Shown here piece by piece: positions 36,416 to 45,080 of a stretch of 64,000 bases of DNA. Under the pieces are notes generated by a model that saw nothing but the letters and a program-made list of their open reading frames with translations, did no database searches and was not told the origin of the DNA. The DNA is from Fodinibacter sp963730365 (GTDB lineage: Bacteria; Actinomycetota; Actinomycetes; Actinomycetales; Dermatophilaceae), in contig CAVSRM010000003.1 of assembly GCA_963730365.1 (NCBI GenBank), forward strand, positions 1 to 64,000. The letters run 5' to 3'. The translations under genes were made by a program, and so were the position numbers. The number at the start of each line of letters is the position of its first letter. The first letter of the stretch is position 1.

Positions 36416-36754
36416 CTACAGGTCCAGGAGCAATGCGAGCGTCTCTCGGACCTCGCCGAGTACTACCGGGCCGACATTGCCCGTGCGGTGCTGAATGCGC
36501 GTGATGGCAACAGAACGCACGTGCTGGCACTGCGCCGAGGAGCGCACTGAAAGACGGTTGCCGTGATCAGGGTCGATGAGTACCTCCGTGCTGCTGGAAC
36601 GGATGGTGCGGGTCAGCGGCACCACCTGCACGACGTTCGGTCCACCCGCCAGCACCCGTGCAGCGGTGACGACGACCGCGGGACGACGTAGCCCCGCCTC
36701 GCTACCGGCCGGAGTGCCGAGGTCGAGCTCGACGACATCACCCGGCATCAGCAT
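36416..36754 (-). CDS. MazF-family toxin
   Basis: This 112-residue MazF/PemK-type endoribonuclease has PGDVVELDLG, LRRPAVVVTA, VQVVPLTRTIRSS and the late DPDHGNRL and SVAITRI segments. The start overlaps the end of the upstream antitoxin gene; a second ATG at 36748 is possible. It is the second MazF-type toxin in the island and differs clearly from the one at 23334. Confidence 0.88.
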   Translation of the reverse strand: MLMPGDVVELDLGTPAGSEAGLRRPAVVVTAARVLAGGPNVVQVVPLTRTIRSSSTEVLIDPDHGNRLSVRSSAQCQHVRSVAITRIQHRTGNVGPVVLGEVRETLALLLDL

Positions 36755-36935
36755 CGAGCCAGGCCGCCTCATCCTCGGTGAGCTCCTCGGTCAGGTCGCG
36801 GCCCATGGCGTCTTGGCGCAGCGCCCGCAGAGCGCTGCTCACCGTTTCATCGATCGTCTCGTGGCGTTCGGCCGCCAAGCGGGTGACCCTGGCGTGAGTG
36901 TCCCGGCTGATGCGGATCGTCGTTGTCTCGGCCAT
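36738..36935 (-). CDS. Ribbon-helix-helix antitoxin
   Basis: This 65-residue protein has an N-terminal ribbon-helix-helix DNA-binding motif (TTTIRISRDTHARVTRLAAERHETIDETVS) and an acidic C-terminal tail (LTEDEAAWLDADAG) that should wrap the toxin. It precedes and overlaps the mazF-type gene. It is typical of VapB/MazE-like antitoxins paired with MazF in actinobacteria. Confidence 0.85.
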   Translation of the reverse strand: MAETTTIRISRDTHARVTRLAAERHETIDETVSSALRALRQDAMGRDLTEELTEDEAAWLDADAG

Positions 36936-37246
36936 GGGACAACGGTACGCCCGGTAGACGATTCCGTCTACACGGCGCTGGCCGACCAGCTGTGCGATCC
37001 ACGGCGCCGATCGACAAGGGGCACCCGGCTCGCGGCGATGTGACGCGCGCCGCGAGCGTGAGCTCAAACCTGCAAGGGCCACTGCTTTGCCGCGAAAGGA
37101 GCGCCCGGGCGGCACCCCGCGGCCGCGCCTGCGACCGAGGGGTGCGAGATGCGGTTATCGACGCAGAACCATATTCGCCTGCCCCTGCCGAGCGGACTGC
37201 AACCGTCCCGCAGGGGTTCAGGGGGAGCCGCGGGCGGCGGCCGGGC
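36936..37246. other. Intergenic stretch without recognised gene
   Basis: The left edge must carry the promoter of the minus-strand antitoxin; GTAGACGATTCCGTCTAC (36954-36971) is an almost perfect palindrome and a good operator candidate. Nothing else is recognised. Confidence 0.45.
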
Positions 37247-37531
37247 TCACCAGCCTCCGCCCGCCTTGCGTTCGGCTAGCAGGGCGTCCACCAATTCGGC
37301 TGGCGTGAAGTCGCAGGATCCGTCATGGCCGTTCCGGCGGCTGCACATGCTTCCGCTCGCTAGGTGCAGCTGCGCGCAGCCACCTAGCAGGGCGGCGGCC
37401 TCATCGACCGCTGAGTTGTGTACGGCCGGGACTACATCGGATCTGGGGCCAGAGGCGCTGGTTGCGAGTGGGTCAGTGTCCATCAATCGGCCAGCAATCT
37501 CCTCTCGCTGGCGAGAGGGCATGGGCCCCAA
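37247..37531 (-). CDS. Hypothetical protein with Cys/His motif (94 aa)
   Basis: This is a 94-residue protein of unknown family. The C-terminal half has a possible metal-binding pattern, CAQLHLASGSMCSRRNGHDG followed by SC, i.e. several Cys/His residues in GHxGSC context. It ends in the helix PAELVDALLAERK. Its reality rests on this pattern only. Confidence 0.4.
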   Translation of the reverse strand: MGPMPSRQREEIAGRLMDTDPLATSASGPRSDVVPAVHNSAVDEAAALLGGCAQLHLASGSMCSRRNGHDGSCDFTPAELVDALLAERKAGGGW

Positions 37532-38034
37532 ACTGGGGATGCACTCATACTACGGCCATGCGGGCCGACTGCCTGCCTCACGGGGCTCCCTCTCGTGTGA
37601 CGTGTGCACCGGCCCATGGCGTCGCCCCATGCGCCATCATGAAGCCCGCCGGATGTGGTGAGACAGGCGGCGCTATGACGCAGGTAGGACGCCACCGGTC
37701 TGAACTCCTCGCTGGGCCAGGGGTGCTCCTGTACATCGGGCTGTCGACTGATATGTAGTCGCTTCTTGTCAAGTGGGCAGGGTGAGGCGCCGCCGGCTGG
37801 GTTGTCGGCGGCGCCTCGTCGTTCATGCGGGTGTGGTGTCCGGGGCGGCGTGTCAGGTCGACGCGCGGTCAGTCTGATATTCGCGGGTTGGGTACCGCAG
37901 GGCGGTGTTTCGGCTGGAGCCTTCGCGCTGCTCTGAGGTCGAGCGTGGCCACGGTGGGTGGCTGCTCACAGTCGAGTAGCGGGTTGCTCCACGCGCTGCG
38001 TCCGGTCCTTGCGGGCATGAACGGGCTTGGGGTG
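37532..38034. other. Non-coding region downstream of the IS110-type transposase
   Basis: There are 503 bp without a supported gene. A strong hairpin has 12-bp arms, 37784-37795 (GAGGCGCCGCCG) and 37806-37817. It is not followed by a T run on either strand. The part adjacent to the transposase (to about 37740) is probably the 3' non-coding end of the IS, which in IS110/IS1111 elements can encode a guide (bridge/seek) RNA. The exact IS end is not determined. Confidence 0.45.
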
Positions 38035-39117
38035 TTAGTCGTCCATGACTGCCAAGGACCAGCACCAGCCGGCCAGCTCGCGGGCGATGGCGGTGCAGGC
38101 CACGGTGTGCTTCTTCTTGCGGGCGTCCAGGGTGACCCAGCGGGCGTGCAGGCGCCGGTTCCCGGCGTCGGCGCGGGCCACGACCGGTGCCGGTGCCGCG
38201 GCCCACCGGTTCAGGATGCTCACGCCGCGTCGGTAGGCGGGCTTGTGGTGCCAGGCGGCTTCGGTGAGCAGCCGGCGGGCGTGGGTGTTGCCGGTCTTGG
38301 TGATCCCACCCTGGTTGCGCTTCTCACCGCTGGAGCGTTCGGTGGGCACCAGCCCCAGGTAGGAGCCGATGCTGGCCCCGGAGAGGCGGTGCCAGTCGCC
38401 GATCTCGACCGCGAGGGCGAACCCGGTCAACGTGGAGATCCCGCGCAGGCAGCACAGCCGTCGGGTCACCGCGGTGAACTCGCTGTCGGCGGCCATCACG
38501 GCGATGGCCGCGTCGAGCCGGTCGCGGCGGGCCGCGGTGAGCTGGACCTGCTCGTAGTCCGCCTCGAACGCGGCTGCCGTGCCGGGCTGGTCGAACCGGA
38601 TCCGGCGCAGCCACGCGTCGTGCGCGCCGGTCCATGCTTTGCCGCCGTAGTAGACGTGCCCGTGGCGAAGCAGCAGCTTGGACACCCGGTGCCGGGCCCG
38701 CATCAGATCACCGCGCACGTCCTCGCGGGCACGTACCAGGTCCCGGGCGGCTTCCTGGGGGATCGTGGGGACCCGCACCGGCACGATCTCGTCCAGGCGC
38801 AACAGCCGCGCCAACAGCACCGCGTCCCGGGCGTCGGTCTTCACCCGGTCCCCGGCAGGGCGCAGCATCTTGGACGGTGCCGCGACCTCGCAGCGCAACC
38901 CCGCCGCGCAGACCGCCCGGGCCAAACCGAACCCGGTCGGGCCGGCCTCGTAGGTCACCGCGACCGGCCCCGGCAGGCGCAACAGCCAGCCGATGACCAC
39001 CTGCGGGTCCGGGACCAGCCGCTCCTGCACAACCTCACCAGTCACGCCGTCGATCGCTGCAGCGACCACTGATCGTGCGTGCACATCCAACCCAACGCTC
39101 GTACGCTCGATGAACAC
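38035..39117 (-). CDS. IS110-family transposase
   Basis: This 360-residue IS110-type transposase looks intact. The N-terminal RuvC-like DEDD domain has the first Asp in VGLDVHARSVVAA, the Glu in TYEAG, and DRVKTDARDAVLLARLL. The C-terminal Transposase_20 domain (LRGISTLTGFALAVEIGDWHRL; then LGLVPTERSSGEKRNQG) holds the catalytic serine (ERSSG). A GTG after GGAGGAGGCCCCG was chosen; an in-frame extension to 39186 lacks family similarity. It is the only complete transposase in the window. Confidence 0.9.
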   Translation of the reverse strand: MFIERTSVGLDVHARSVVAAAIDGVTGEVVQERLVPDPQVVIGWLLRLPGPVAVTYEAGPTGFGLARAVCAAGLRCEVAAPSKMLRPAGDRVKTDARDAVLLARLLRLDEIVPVRVPTIPQEAARDLVRAREDVRGDLMRARHRVSKLLLRHGHVYYGGKAWTGAHDAWLRRIRFDQPGTAAAFEADYEQVQLTAARRDRLDAAIAVMAADSEFTAVTRRLCCLRGISTLTGFALAVEIGDWHRLSGASIGSYLGLVPTERSSGEKRNQGGITKTGNTHARRLLTEAAWHHKPAYRRGVSILNRWAAAPAPVVARADAGNRRLHARWVTLDARKKKHTVACTAIARELAGWCWSLAVMDD

Positions 39118-39258
39118 CGGGGCCTCCTCCACACCTGTCGGATAGGCCGGGCAAGGCGACTTCCTCGTCCGGTAACCCACGAACATGTGTGAGCGAGGCC
39201 CCGGCCCGCAACCCCCTCACACCGAGGGCGTCACGTCATACCGTCTGAGCATCATCAT

Positions 39259-40251
39259 GTGGTGCCCTCACGGCAGCTGGCGGTTGGACTAACGCCCATG
39301 GAGACGCGGCGTCCCGTCGTCCTGCACCTGGCCGAACACGCGGAGGCCCTCGGCTACGACGCGTTCTTCGTGGCCGAGGGCTGGGGGCACGACGCGGGGG
39401 TGCTCCTGGCGGAGATTGCGACACGAACAGACCGGATCACCCTCGGCACCGGGATCCTCAACGTCTGGGGGCGCACATCGGCCACCATCGCCATGCTCGC
39501 CGTCAGCCTTGCCGAGGTGTCGGCCGACAGGTTCGTGCTGGGACTCGGCGCGGGGAGCCCACCCCTTGCCGAAGGCCTGCACGACGTGGAGTTCACCGAG
39601 CCGGTCCAGCGGCTCGCCGCGGTGACACGGCAGGTTCGCCGGCTGCTGAGCGGCCAACGCCTGGACACCACCGTCGAGCGGGACAACCGGCCCCTGAAGC
39701 TGGCCGTCACACCGCAACGCGAGATCCCCATCCACCTGGCCGCACTGGGCCCCCAGTCCGTCCGGCTGGCCGGCGAGCTCGCCGACGGCTGGGCACCGTT
39801 CCTCCTCCCCCTCACCGGGCTCGAGCCGAGGCTGGGGTTGCTCCGGGAGGGCGCGGCGCGCAGCGGTCCGAACCGGCCGCTCTCCCTCATCGCCCCGTGT
39901 ATCCCCGCGGCCATCTCGAGAGACGCAGCCAAGGCGCTGGAGATGGCCTCATGGTGGGTGGCCTTCTACCTCACGAGCATGGGCCCCCTCTACCGTCAGA
40001 CCCTGCTCCGACTCGGCCATGGTCGAGCCGTCGAGCAGGTCCTCGCGGCCAACCCCACCAGAGGCACGTTCCACGTGCCCGATTCGGCGCGTGTCCTCCT
40101 GGACGAGCTGACCCTCAGAGGCGACGCCGAGCAGGCGGCCCAAGGTCTGGACCGTTGGTACGCGGCCGGGGCGCAGATGCCCACCCTCGTCCTCCCACCC
40201 GGACGCTCGGTCGACGAGCTCGACCACATGCTCGAAGCCATGGCCAACTGA
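39259..40251 (+). CDS. LLM-class flavin-dependent oxidoreductase
   Basis: This 330-residue luciferase-like monooxygenase with a (beta/alpha)8 fold uses a reduced flavin or F420. Features are LAEHAEALGYDAFFVAEGWGHDAG, RITLGTGILNVWGR and RFVLGLGAGSPP. The GTG start is close to the presumed IS110 end, so part of the N-terminus may have been replaced, but the length is normal. The right end of the gene abuts a broken serine hydrolase. Substrate unknown. Confidence 0.82.
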   Translation: MVPSRQLAVGLTPMETRRPVVLHLAEHAEALGYDAFFVAEGWGHDAGVLLAEIATRTDRITLGTGILNVWGRTSATIAMLAVSLAEVSADRFVLGLGAGSPPLAEGLHDVEFTEPVQRLAAVTRQVRRLLSGQRLDTTVERDNRPLKLAVTPQREIPIHLAALGPQSVRLAGELADGWAPFLLPLTGLEPRLGLLREGAARSGPNRPLSLIAPCIPAAISRDAAKALEMASWWVAFYLTSMGPLYRQTLLRLGHGRAVEQVLAANPTRGTFHVPDSARVLLDELTLRGDAEQAAQGLDRWYAAGAQMPTLVLPPGRSVDELDHMLEAMAN

Positions 40252-40259
40252 TTTCGCCC

Positions 40260-40645
40260 ACGTCGTCCTGACCGTTCATCATCATCTGCAGGTAGCGGCC
40301 CAGGTCGCTGGCGCTGGCGATGGTCCCGCGCTGGGGAGAAGTCGCCCGGTCGGTGGTGTTCTCGGGCACTGGTCGTCCGGTGCCGAACCACGGCCGGTGA
40401 CCGGTCGCCATGGCGTCATGGATCTCACCGTCGGCGACGAAGCTGTGCTCCATGCCGACCGGCTCCACGATGTGGGTCGCCACGTAGCTCTGGTACTCCT
40501 GCCCACTGACGACTTCGGTCACGCGGCCGAGGATCTGGTAGTTGGTGTCGAGTGCTCCCACCGCTCACCGGGCGCAGATGCAGGGGACACCTCCGTCAGC
40601 CCGTCCACCCGACGCGCCAGGTCGTCCTGCCACACGGTCTTCTCC
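40260..40645 (-). pseudogene. Serine hydrolase (beta-lactamase-like) fragment
   Basis: The minus strand encodes a middle piece of a class C-like serine hydrolase, very similar to residues of the intact gene at 52336: NYQILGRVTEVVSGQEYQSY, EPVGMEHSFVADGEIH and ASASDLGRYLQMMMNGQDD. The catalytic SxxK part and the C-terminal HxG part are both missing, and a one-base deletion near 40549 breaks the frame after GERWEHS. Plainly non-functional. Confidence 0.85.
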
Positions 40646-40703
40646 TCTCCTCTCCTCTGCACCGCGCGTCGCGCGGGGTGGTTGCGGACCCGCTGCCAGG
40701 TAG

Positions 40704-40922
40704 CTATCCGGTCGATGAGCCCTCGTCTCGGAGCTTCCGCTTCCGCCTGAGCAGTGAGAGCGGGGCCAGGGCGGTGCCCATCCAGACAGCCAGCGGCCAC
40801 GCGATGTCGCCGGTGTCGATGATGACCGCGGCCCAGATGATCGATGCTGCGACGAAGCCGATCTCGGGCAGGTGGCGCCGGAGGAAGCCGGCGGGTCCGA
40901 GGCTGAAGATGCTCGGCGTCAC
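40704..40922 (-). CDS. Small membrane protein (72 aa)
   Basis: A 72-residue protein has two likely hydrophobic segments (about 20-37 and 42-58) and a basic end (LLRRKRKLRDEG). It starts with a GTG that overlaps the stop of the upstream oxidoreductase gene (GTGA), so it is translationally coupled to it. No family is recognised; a GAGGA microsatellite follows at about 40644-40662. Confidence 0.55.
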   Translation of the reverse strand: MTPSIFSLGPAGFLRRHLPEIGFVAASIIWAAVIIDTGDIAWPLAVWMGTALAPLSLLRRKRKLRDEGSSTG

Positions 40923-41950
40923 GACCGAACCGTGATGACAGCCTTGGCGGTGAGCGTGCCGGCCTCCATCGCTTTGATGGCCCGGGGCACCTCCTCGAGG
41001 GTGAACTGGTGGCCGACCGCGGCGGTGACCGTGCCCCTGGCGAGGTGCTCGGCCAGCTCTTCGATGGACTCGAGCGACTCGCTGCTCATGAAGAACGTGA
41101 GTCGCTGCTTGACGAGGGTTGACAGCAGCGCTGCCCGTAGCTGGCGTCCGATGCCTCCGGTGAGGCGGTCGCCGTCCTCGCCGCCGACGATCACGAGCGT
41201 GCCCGTGGGACTGAGGGCTCGACGGAGGCGGGAGAGCGTGTTGCGGCCTCCGATGTCGACGATGAGGTCGTACCGCCGTCCGCCGTCGTCGATCGCCTGA
41301 GTCGTGTAGTCGATGACGTGGTCGGCACCGAGAGTGCGGACCGTGTCGAGTTTGCCGGCGCTGGCGACCCCGGTGACGGTGGCGCCCAGCGTCTTGGCCA
41401 GCTGCACCGTGAAGGAGCCGACCCCGCCGGACGCGCCGATCACCAGGACATCCTGGCCAGGCTCGAGGCGTCCGTGGGTGGTCAGGGCCTGCAGCGCGGT
41501 GATGCCCGAGATGGCTGACGCCGCGGCCTGTTCGAACGTGACGCTTGCGGGCTTGTGGGCGAGCTTGGACTCCTTGGCCGCGGCGAACTCGGCGTAGGTG
41601 CCGGTGCCGATGCCGAACACCTCGTCGCCGACAGCGAACCGGGTGACGTCATCCCCGACGGCGACGACGCGACCGGCGACGTCCATGCCCGGCACCGAGT
41701 TCTTGGGCCTGGCGAAGCCGAAACCCATGATCCGCATCAGGTAGGGCTTGCCGGTCATCAGGTGCCACACGCCGCGGTCGAGCCCGGCCGCCTCGACCTC
41801 GACCAGGACCTCGTCTCCGGCGATGGACGGTCGCTCGATCCGGGCCACCTCGAGCACGTCGGCTGACCCGTACGCGCGCTGGGTGAGCGCCCTCATCCGG
41901 GTGCCTACCTCAGCCTCAGCGGTTCGGCCGTCGAGAGTCTTCATCGTCAT
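40919..41950 (-). CDS. NADP-dependent zinc-type oxidoreductase (quinone oxidoreductase-like)
   Basis: This 343-residue MDR-superfamily protein has a GroES-like N-terminal domain (VPGMDVAGRVVAVG) and a Rossmann domain with VLVIGASGGVGSFTVQLAK. Catalytic zinc ligands are absent, as in quinone oxidoreductases. The ATG after GGAG (41950) is used. It is divergent from a TetR-type gene with a shared 92-bp region that holds two identical-type palindromes. It probably reduces an electrophile or quinone sensed by that regulator. Confidence 0.88.
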   Translation of the reverse strand: MTMKTLDGRTAEAEVGTRMRALTQRAYGSADVLEVARIERPSIAGDEVLVEVEAAGLDRGVWHLMTGKPYLMRIMGFGFARPKNSVPGMDVAGRVVAVGDDVTRFAVGDEVFGIGTGTYAEFAAAKESKLAHKPASVTFEQAAASAISGITALQALTTHGRLEPGQDVLVIGASGGVGSFTVQLAKTLGATVTGVASAGKLDTVRTLGADHVIDYTTQAIDDGGRRYDLIVDIGGRNTLSRLRRALSPTGTLVIVGGEDGDRLTGGIGRQLRAALLSTLVKQRLTFFMSSESLESIEELAEHLARGTVTAAVGHQFTLEEVPRAIKAMEAGTLTAKAVITVRS

Positions 41951-41963
41951 CACTCCATAGGTC

Positions 41964-42007
41964 GTACTTTGTACTGGTGTCGGTGTTACTGTATCGGTAC
42001 TTAGTAC
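41964..42007. promoter_or_regulatory. Two GTACTTNGTAC palindromes, probable TetR operators
   Basis: GTACTTTGTAC (41964-41974) and GTACTTAGTAC (41997-42007) are near-identical palindromes 33 bp apart, between the divergent oxidoreductase and TetR-family genes. The spacing, three helical turns, fits two regulator dimers on one face of the DNA. Confidence 0.7.
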
Positions 42008-42042
42008 TGTTGGCAAGGACTCGACCCTGAACGGAGACCCTC

Positions 42043-42735
42043 ATGGCAACGCACGACGTCGCGCCGGACACGAAGAAGCCACGGCTCACGGCCGATCGCG
42101 TCCTCGACGGTGCCCTGGAGCTCGCGGACCAGATCGGGGTTCACCCGCTCACCATTCGCCGGCTCGCCGACGCCCTCGACACGAAGCCGATGACGATCTA
42201 CCACCACCTCCCCAACAAGGAGGCCATCCTCGACGGGATGGTCGACCGGGTCTTCGCCGAGATCGACCGGCCGCCCACCGATCTGGGCTGGAAGCTGGCC
42301 ATGCGCCATCGCTGCCTCTCCGCCCGCGAGGTGCTGAGCCGGCACCCCTGGGCCGTGCCGCTCATGGAGTCCCGCACTAACGCCCTCCCCGAGACCCTCG
42401 GCCATCACGACGCCGTGCTCGGATGCCTCCGCCGGGGCGGACTGTCGCTCGAGATGACGGCGCACGCCTACGCCCTGCTCGACAGCTACGTCTACGGTTT
42501 CGCCCTGCAGGAGGCGAGCCTCCCGGCGACCGGGGGCGCCGAGATGGCCGACCTCGCGGGAGCCCTCATCGAGCCGATGCCCGACGGGGTCTTCCCCCAC
42601 CTGACCGAGTTCGCCACCGACTACGTCCTGCGGCCCGGCTACGACTTCCGGATCGAGTTCGAGTTCGGTCTCGACCTCATCCTTGACGCGCTCGAAGCCT
42701 TGGCCCTCGGCCCGAGGTCGGTTCCTGACCCGTGA
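42043..42735 (+). CDS. TetR/AcrR-family regulator
   Basis: This 230-residue regulator has an N-terminal HTH (LADQIGVHPLTIRRLADALDTKPMTIYHHLPNKEAIL) and a TetR_C-type ligand domain (GFALQEASLP; FEFGLDLILDALEAL). It is divergent from the MDR oxidoreductase gene, and the GTACTTNGTAC pair lies between, so it most likely represses both genes until its ligand appears. Confidence 0.9.
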   Translation: MATHDVAPDTKKPRLTADRVLDGALELADQIGVHPLTIRRLADALDTKPMTIYHHLPNKEAILDGMVDRVFAEIDRPPTDLGWKLAMRHRCLSAREVLSRHPWAVPLMESRTNALPETLGHHDAVLGCLRRGGLSLEMTAHAYALLDSYVYGFALQEASLPATGGAEMADLAGALIEPMPDGVFPHLTEFATDYVLRPGYDFRIEFEFGLDLILDALEALALGPRSVPDP

Positions 42736-43027
42736 CGCCCGTAGCTCTGGTCCAGCTCGACGTGCGCACCTCCCCGAAGGTGAGTCTGGCAGCCGTATCT
42801 CGACGCTGTGGCGCTGCTCAAGGTGCGCGCTTCACGGCGGAGTGGGGCACCTTGCTTGGGCCCGCGTGCGGAGGCGACGTGGGGATGTGGATCCCACTTT
42901 GAGCGTTGTGATTCTCATGGTGACACCAGACCTTGTCAGTGGTTGACGAGCTGCCGGGAGCGCGCGGCCGGTCCGCCACGCATAGGTGGCGGACCGGCCG
43001 TGGTCGCAGGTGGGTGTACCCGGGTCC

Positions 43028-43771
43028 TCAGCGTCGGCGCAGTGCGACTCCGAGCCAGGTGAACCAGACGATGAGTCCGATCCCGAAGATGTCCGTCGCG
43101 ACCTCGGACGCGACCGGGAGGACCGTCGCCATTCCGACAGCCCCGAGGCCGAGCGCGAGCCCGCCCAGGCTGGCCGAGAGAGCACGGGTCCGCAGGGCGG
43201 CGAGTCCGACCACGGCCGCCCAGAGGGCGCCGATGACCTCGATGCCGCCGCCGAGTGCGTCTTGGACCACGCTGGTCGAGACCCACGTGCTCACAGCGAG
43301 GTCTGGGTTCTGGGCGTGGAGGGTCACCGCGGCGTGCTGCCCGACGAGGGCGATGCTCCCGCTGGCGACGAGCAGTCCCGACCAGATCAGCCCGAGTGCG
43401 GTGGAGAACTGGCCAAGCGCGGGAGCCGCGGCCAGTCGCTGGCCGACTCCGAGCGAGACCAAGGCCATCGCGACTCCACCGAGGAGGTAGAGAACCAGGT
43501 ACCAGCCGGCCAGCACGGCCTGGTGGTCCAGGAGGAAGCCGAGCGAGCCCGCGGGGTCCTCCACGGGCCCGATGAGTCCGCGAGGGACGAGGTAGGCGGC
43601 CATGACGAGGAAGCCCACGACGTAGGTGCCGGCAACGACCTGAGCGGCGGTGCCGCCGGCGCGGATCAGAGCGGGCGACGTTCGGGGCGAGGAGGGGGGA
43701 GGAGGGACCGGAGCGTGTCCGGCCGTGGTGGCGGTGGTGTCGAGTGCGGCGGTAGCGGTGTGTCGTCTCAT
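43028..43771 (-). CDS. Polytopic membrane protein, DUF4386-like
   Basis: This 247-residue protein starts with a Pro/Ala/Thr-rich hydrophilic tail of about 35 residues. About six hydrophobic segments follow (for example GTYVVGFLVMAAYLV, AVLAGWYLVLYLLGGVAMALV, GLIWSGLLVASGSIALVG, and the last FGIGLIVWFTWLGVAL). It is divergent from the kinase at 43902. The start chosen is ATG 43771. It probably depends on that two-component system; function is unknown. Confidence 0.7.
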   Translation of the reverse strand: MRRHTATAALDTTATTAGHAPVPPPPSSPRTSPALIRAGGTAAQVVAGTYVVGFLVMAAYLVPRGLIGPVEDPAGSLGFLLDHQAVLAGWYLVLYLLGGVAMALVSLGVGQRLAAAPALGQFSTALGLIWSGLLVASGSIALVGQHAAVTLHAQNPDLAVSTWVSTSVVQDALGGGIEVIGALWAAVVGLAALRTRALSASLGGLALGLGAVGMATVLPVASEVATDIFGIGLIVWFTWLGVALRRR

Positions 43772-43901
43772 GCATCGATCCTCTGGGAACTGGCGCGCCG
43801 CCACATCGGAGTCAGGGCCGAAGCCCTCTCGTCCCTGGGGCCGGACCGAGCCGACCGAAAGTTCCATCCGGTCACCGGCGTCGGCGGCCTAGGATGAGGC
43901 G

Positions 43902-45080
43902 ATGGGTGGAGGTGCGCTGCGTGCGCTCTGGGACGAACCGCGGGCGATCGCTCCCGCGGGGTCAACCTGGTGGGACCGCGCCCTGGTCGCGGGATTGATC
44001 CCGGTCACCCTGCTCGAGGTTGGGCTTCGCGATGACATGGTGTGGCCGCTCTGGCACGCGGGGTGGTCCCTGGTCTGTGTGGCCACGCTCCTGTGGCGAC
44101 CCCACCACCCTCTCGCGATGCTCGTCGTGGCCTTCTCCGCCCAGACCATCGCCGGCGTCGTCCCCGCGCTCGCCGGGGAGCCTCACAGCGTCCCCGATGT
44201 CACCGCTGTCGTGCTGCTGCTGGCCTACTCATTGGGCCGCTGGGCCAGCGGGCGCGCGGTGGTCGCGGGGAGCTGCTTCCTGCTGGTGCTCCACCTGATG
44301 CGTGAGCCCCTGTACGACTCCAGCGGCTCCTCGATGGCGCTCGGCGTCGGGGCGCTGATGCTGCCGGTCGCTATCGGCGCGCTGATGCGGTTCTGGGCCA
44401 GGTCCCAGGTGCGAACCCGTGACGAGATCCGGGCCCGCGAGCGTGAACAGCTGGCCCGCGACCTTCACGACACCGTCGCCCACCACGTCTCCGGCATCCT
44501 GATGCACGCCCGAGCCGCCAAGGTTCGTGCCCGCGTCGACCCCGGCGCCGCCGCCGAGGCGATGGACGGGGTGGAGGAGGCCGCCGCACGCACCCTGGAA
44601 GACATGCGCGCGATGGTGGCCCTGCTGCGCCACGACGAGCAGACCGGCAACGGGGGCCGAAGTCCTACCTACGGCGTATCCGACATACCGCGGCTCGCCC
44701 GCGACCAGGACCCCGGCCCTCGGGTCGTCGTCCAGACCTCTGGTGACCTCGACCGGCTGCCGGCACCGGTGGATTCGGCGTTGTTCCGAGCCGCCCAGGA
44801 GGCGGTGACCAATGCGGGGCGTCACGCCCAGGACCCCACGGTGGTGTCAGTCGACCTCGACAGGGATGGGCCCACCGTGCGGCTGCGGGTGCACGACGAC
44901 GGGCGACCGGCGACCTCGGGGCGCACGCGACGAGCGAGCCCGTCCTATGGCCTGGTCGGCATGCGAGAACGTCTGGCGTTGCTGGGCGGCGACGTTCGCG
45001 CCGGTCCCGATCCCGAGGGCGGCTGGACTGTCGAGGCAACGGTCCCGGTCGCCACGGTGGACGCCGAGGCCGGCTCGTGA
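43902..45080 (+). CDS. Sensor histidine kinase (NarL type)
   Basis: This 392-residue kinase has four to five N-terminal membrane segments (about 25-160), a HisKA_3 dimerisation domain with the phospho-accepting His in ARDLHDTVAHHVSG, and HATPase_c (EAVTNAGRHAQ; YGLVGMRERLALLGGDV). It overlaps the response regulator by four bases. A divergent membrane protein gene (43028) lies 130 bp away, the same layout as the other kinase in this island. Confidence 0.92.
   Translation: MGGGALRALWDEPRAIAPAGSTWWDRALVAGLIPVTLLEVGLRDDMVWPLWHAGWSLVCVATLLWRPHHPLAMLVVAFSAQTIAGVVPALAGEPHSVPDVTAVVLLLAYSLGRWASGRAVVAGSCFLLVLHLMREPLYDSSGSSMALGVGALMLPVAIGALMRFWARSQVRTRDEIRAREREQLARDLHDTVAHHVSGILMHARAAKVRARVDPGAAAEAMDGVEEAAARTLEDMRAMVALLRHDEQTGNGGRSPTYGVSDIPRLARDQDPGPRVVVQTSGDLDRLPAPVDSALFRAAQEAVTNAGRHAQDPTVVSVDLDRDGPTVRLRVHDDGRPATSGRTRRASPSYGLVGMRERLALLGGDVRAGPDPEGGWTVEATVPVATVDAEAGS

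Noticed and set aside
37784..37817. Rho-independent terminator
   Set aside because: The hairpin is strong but lacks a T run on either strand and lies within the probable non-coding end of the IS110-type element, so its role is left open.
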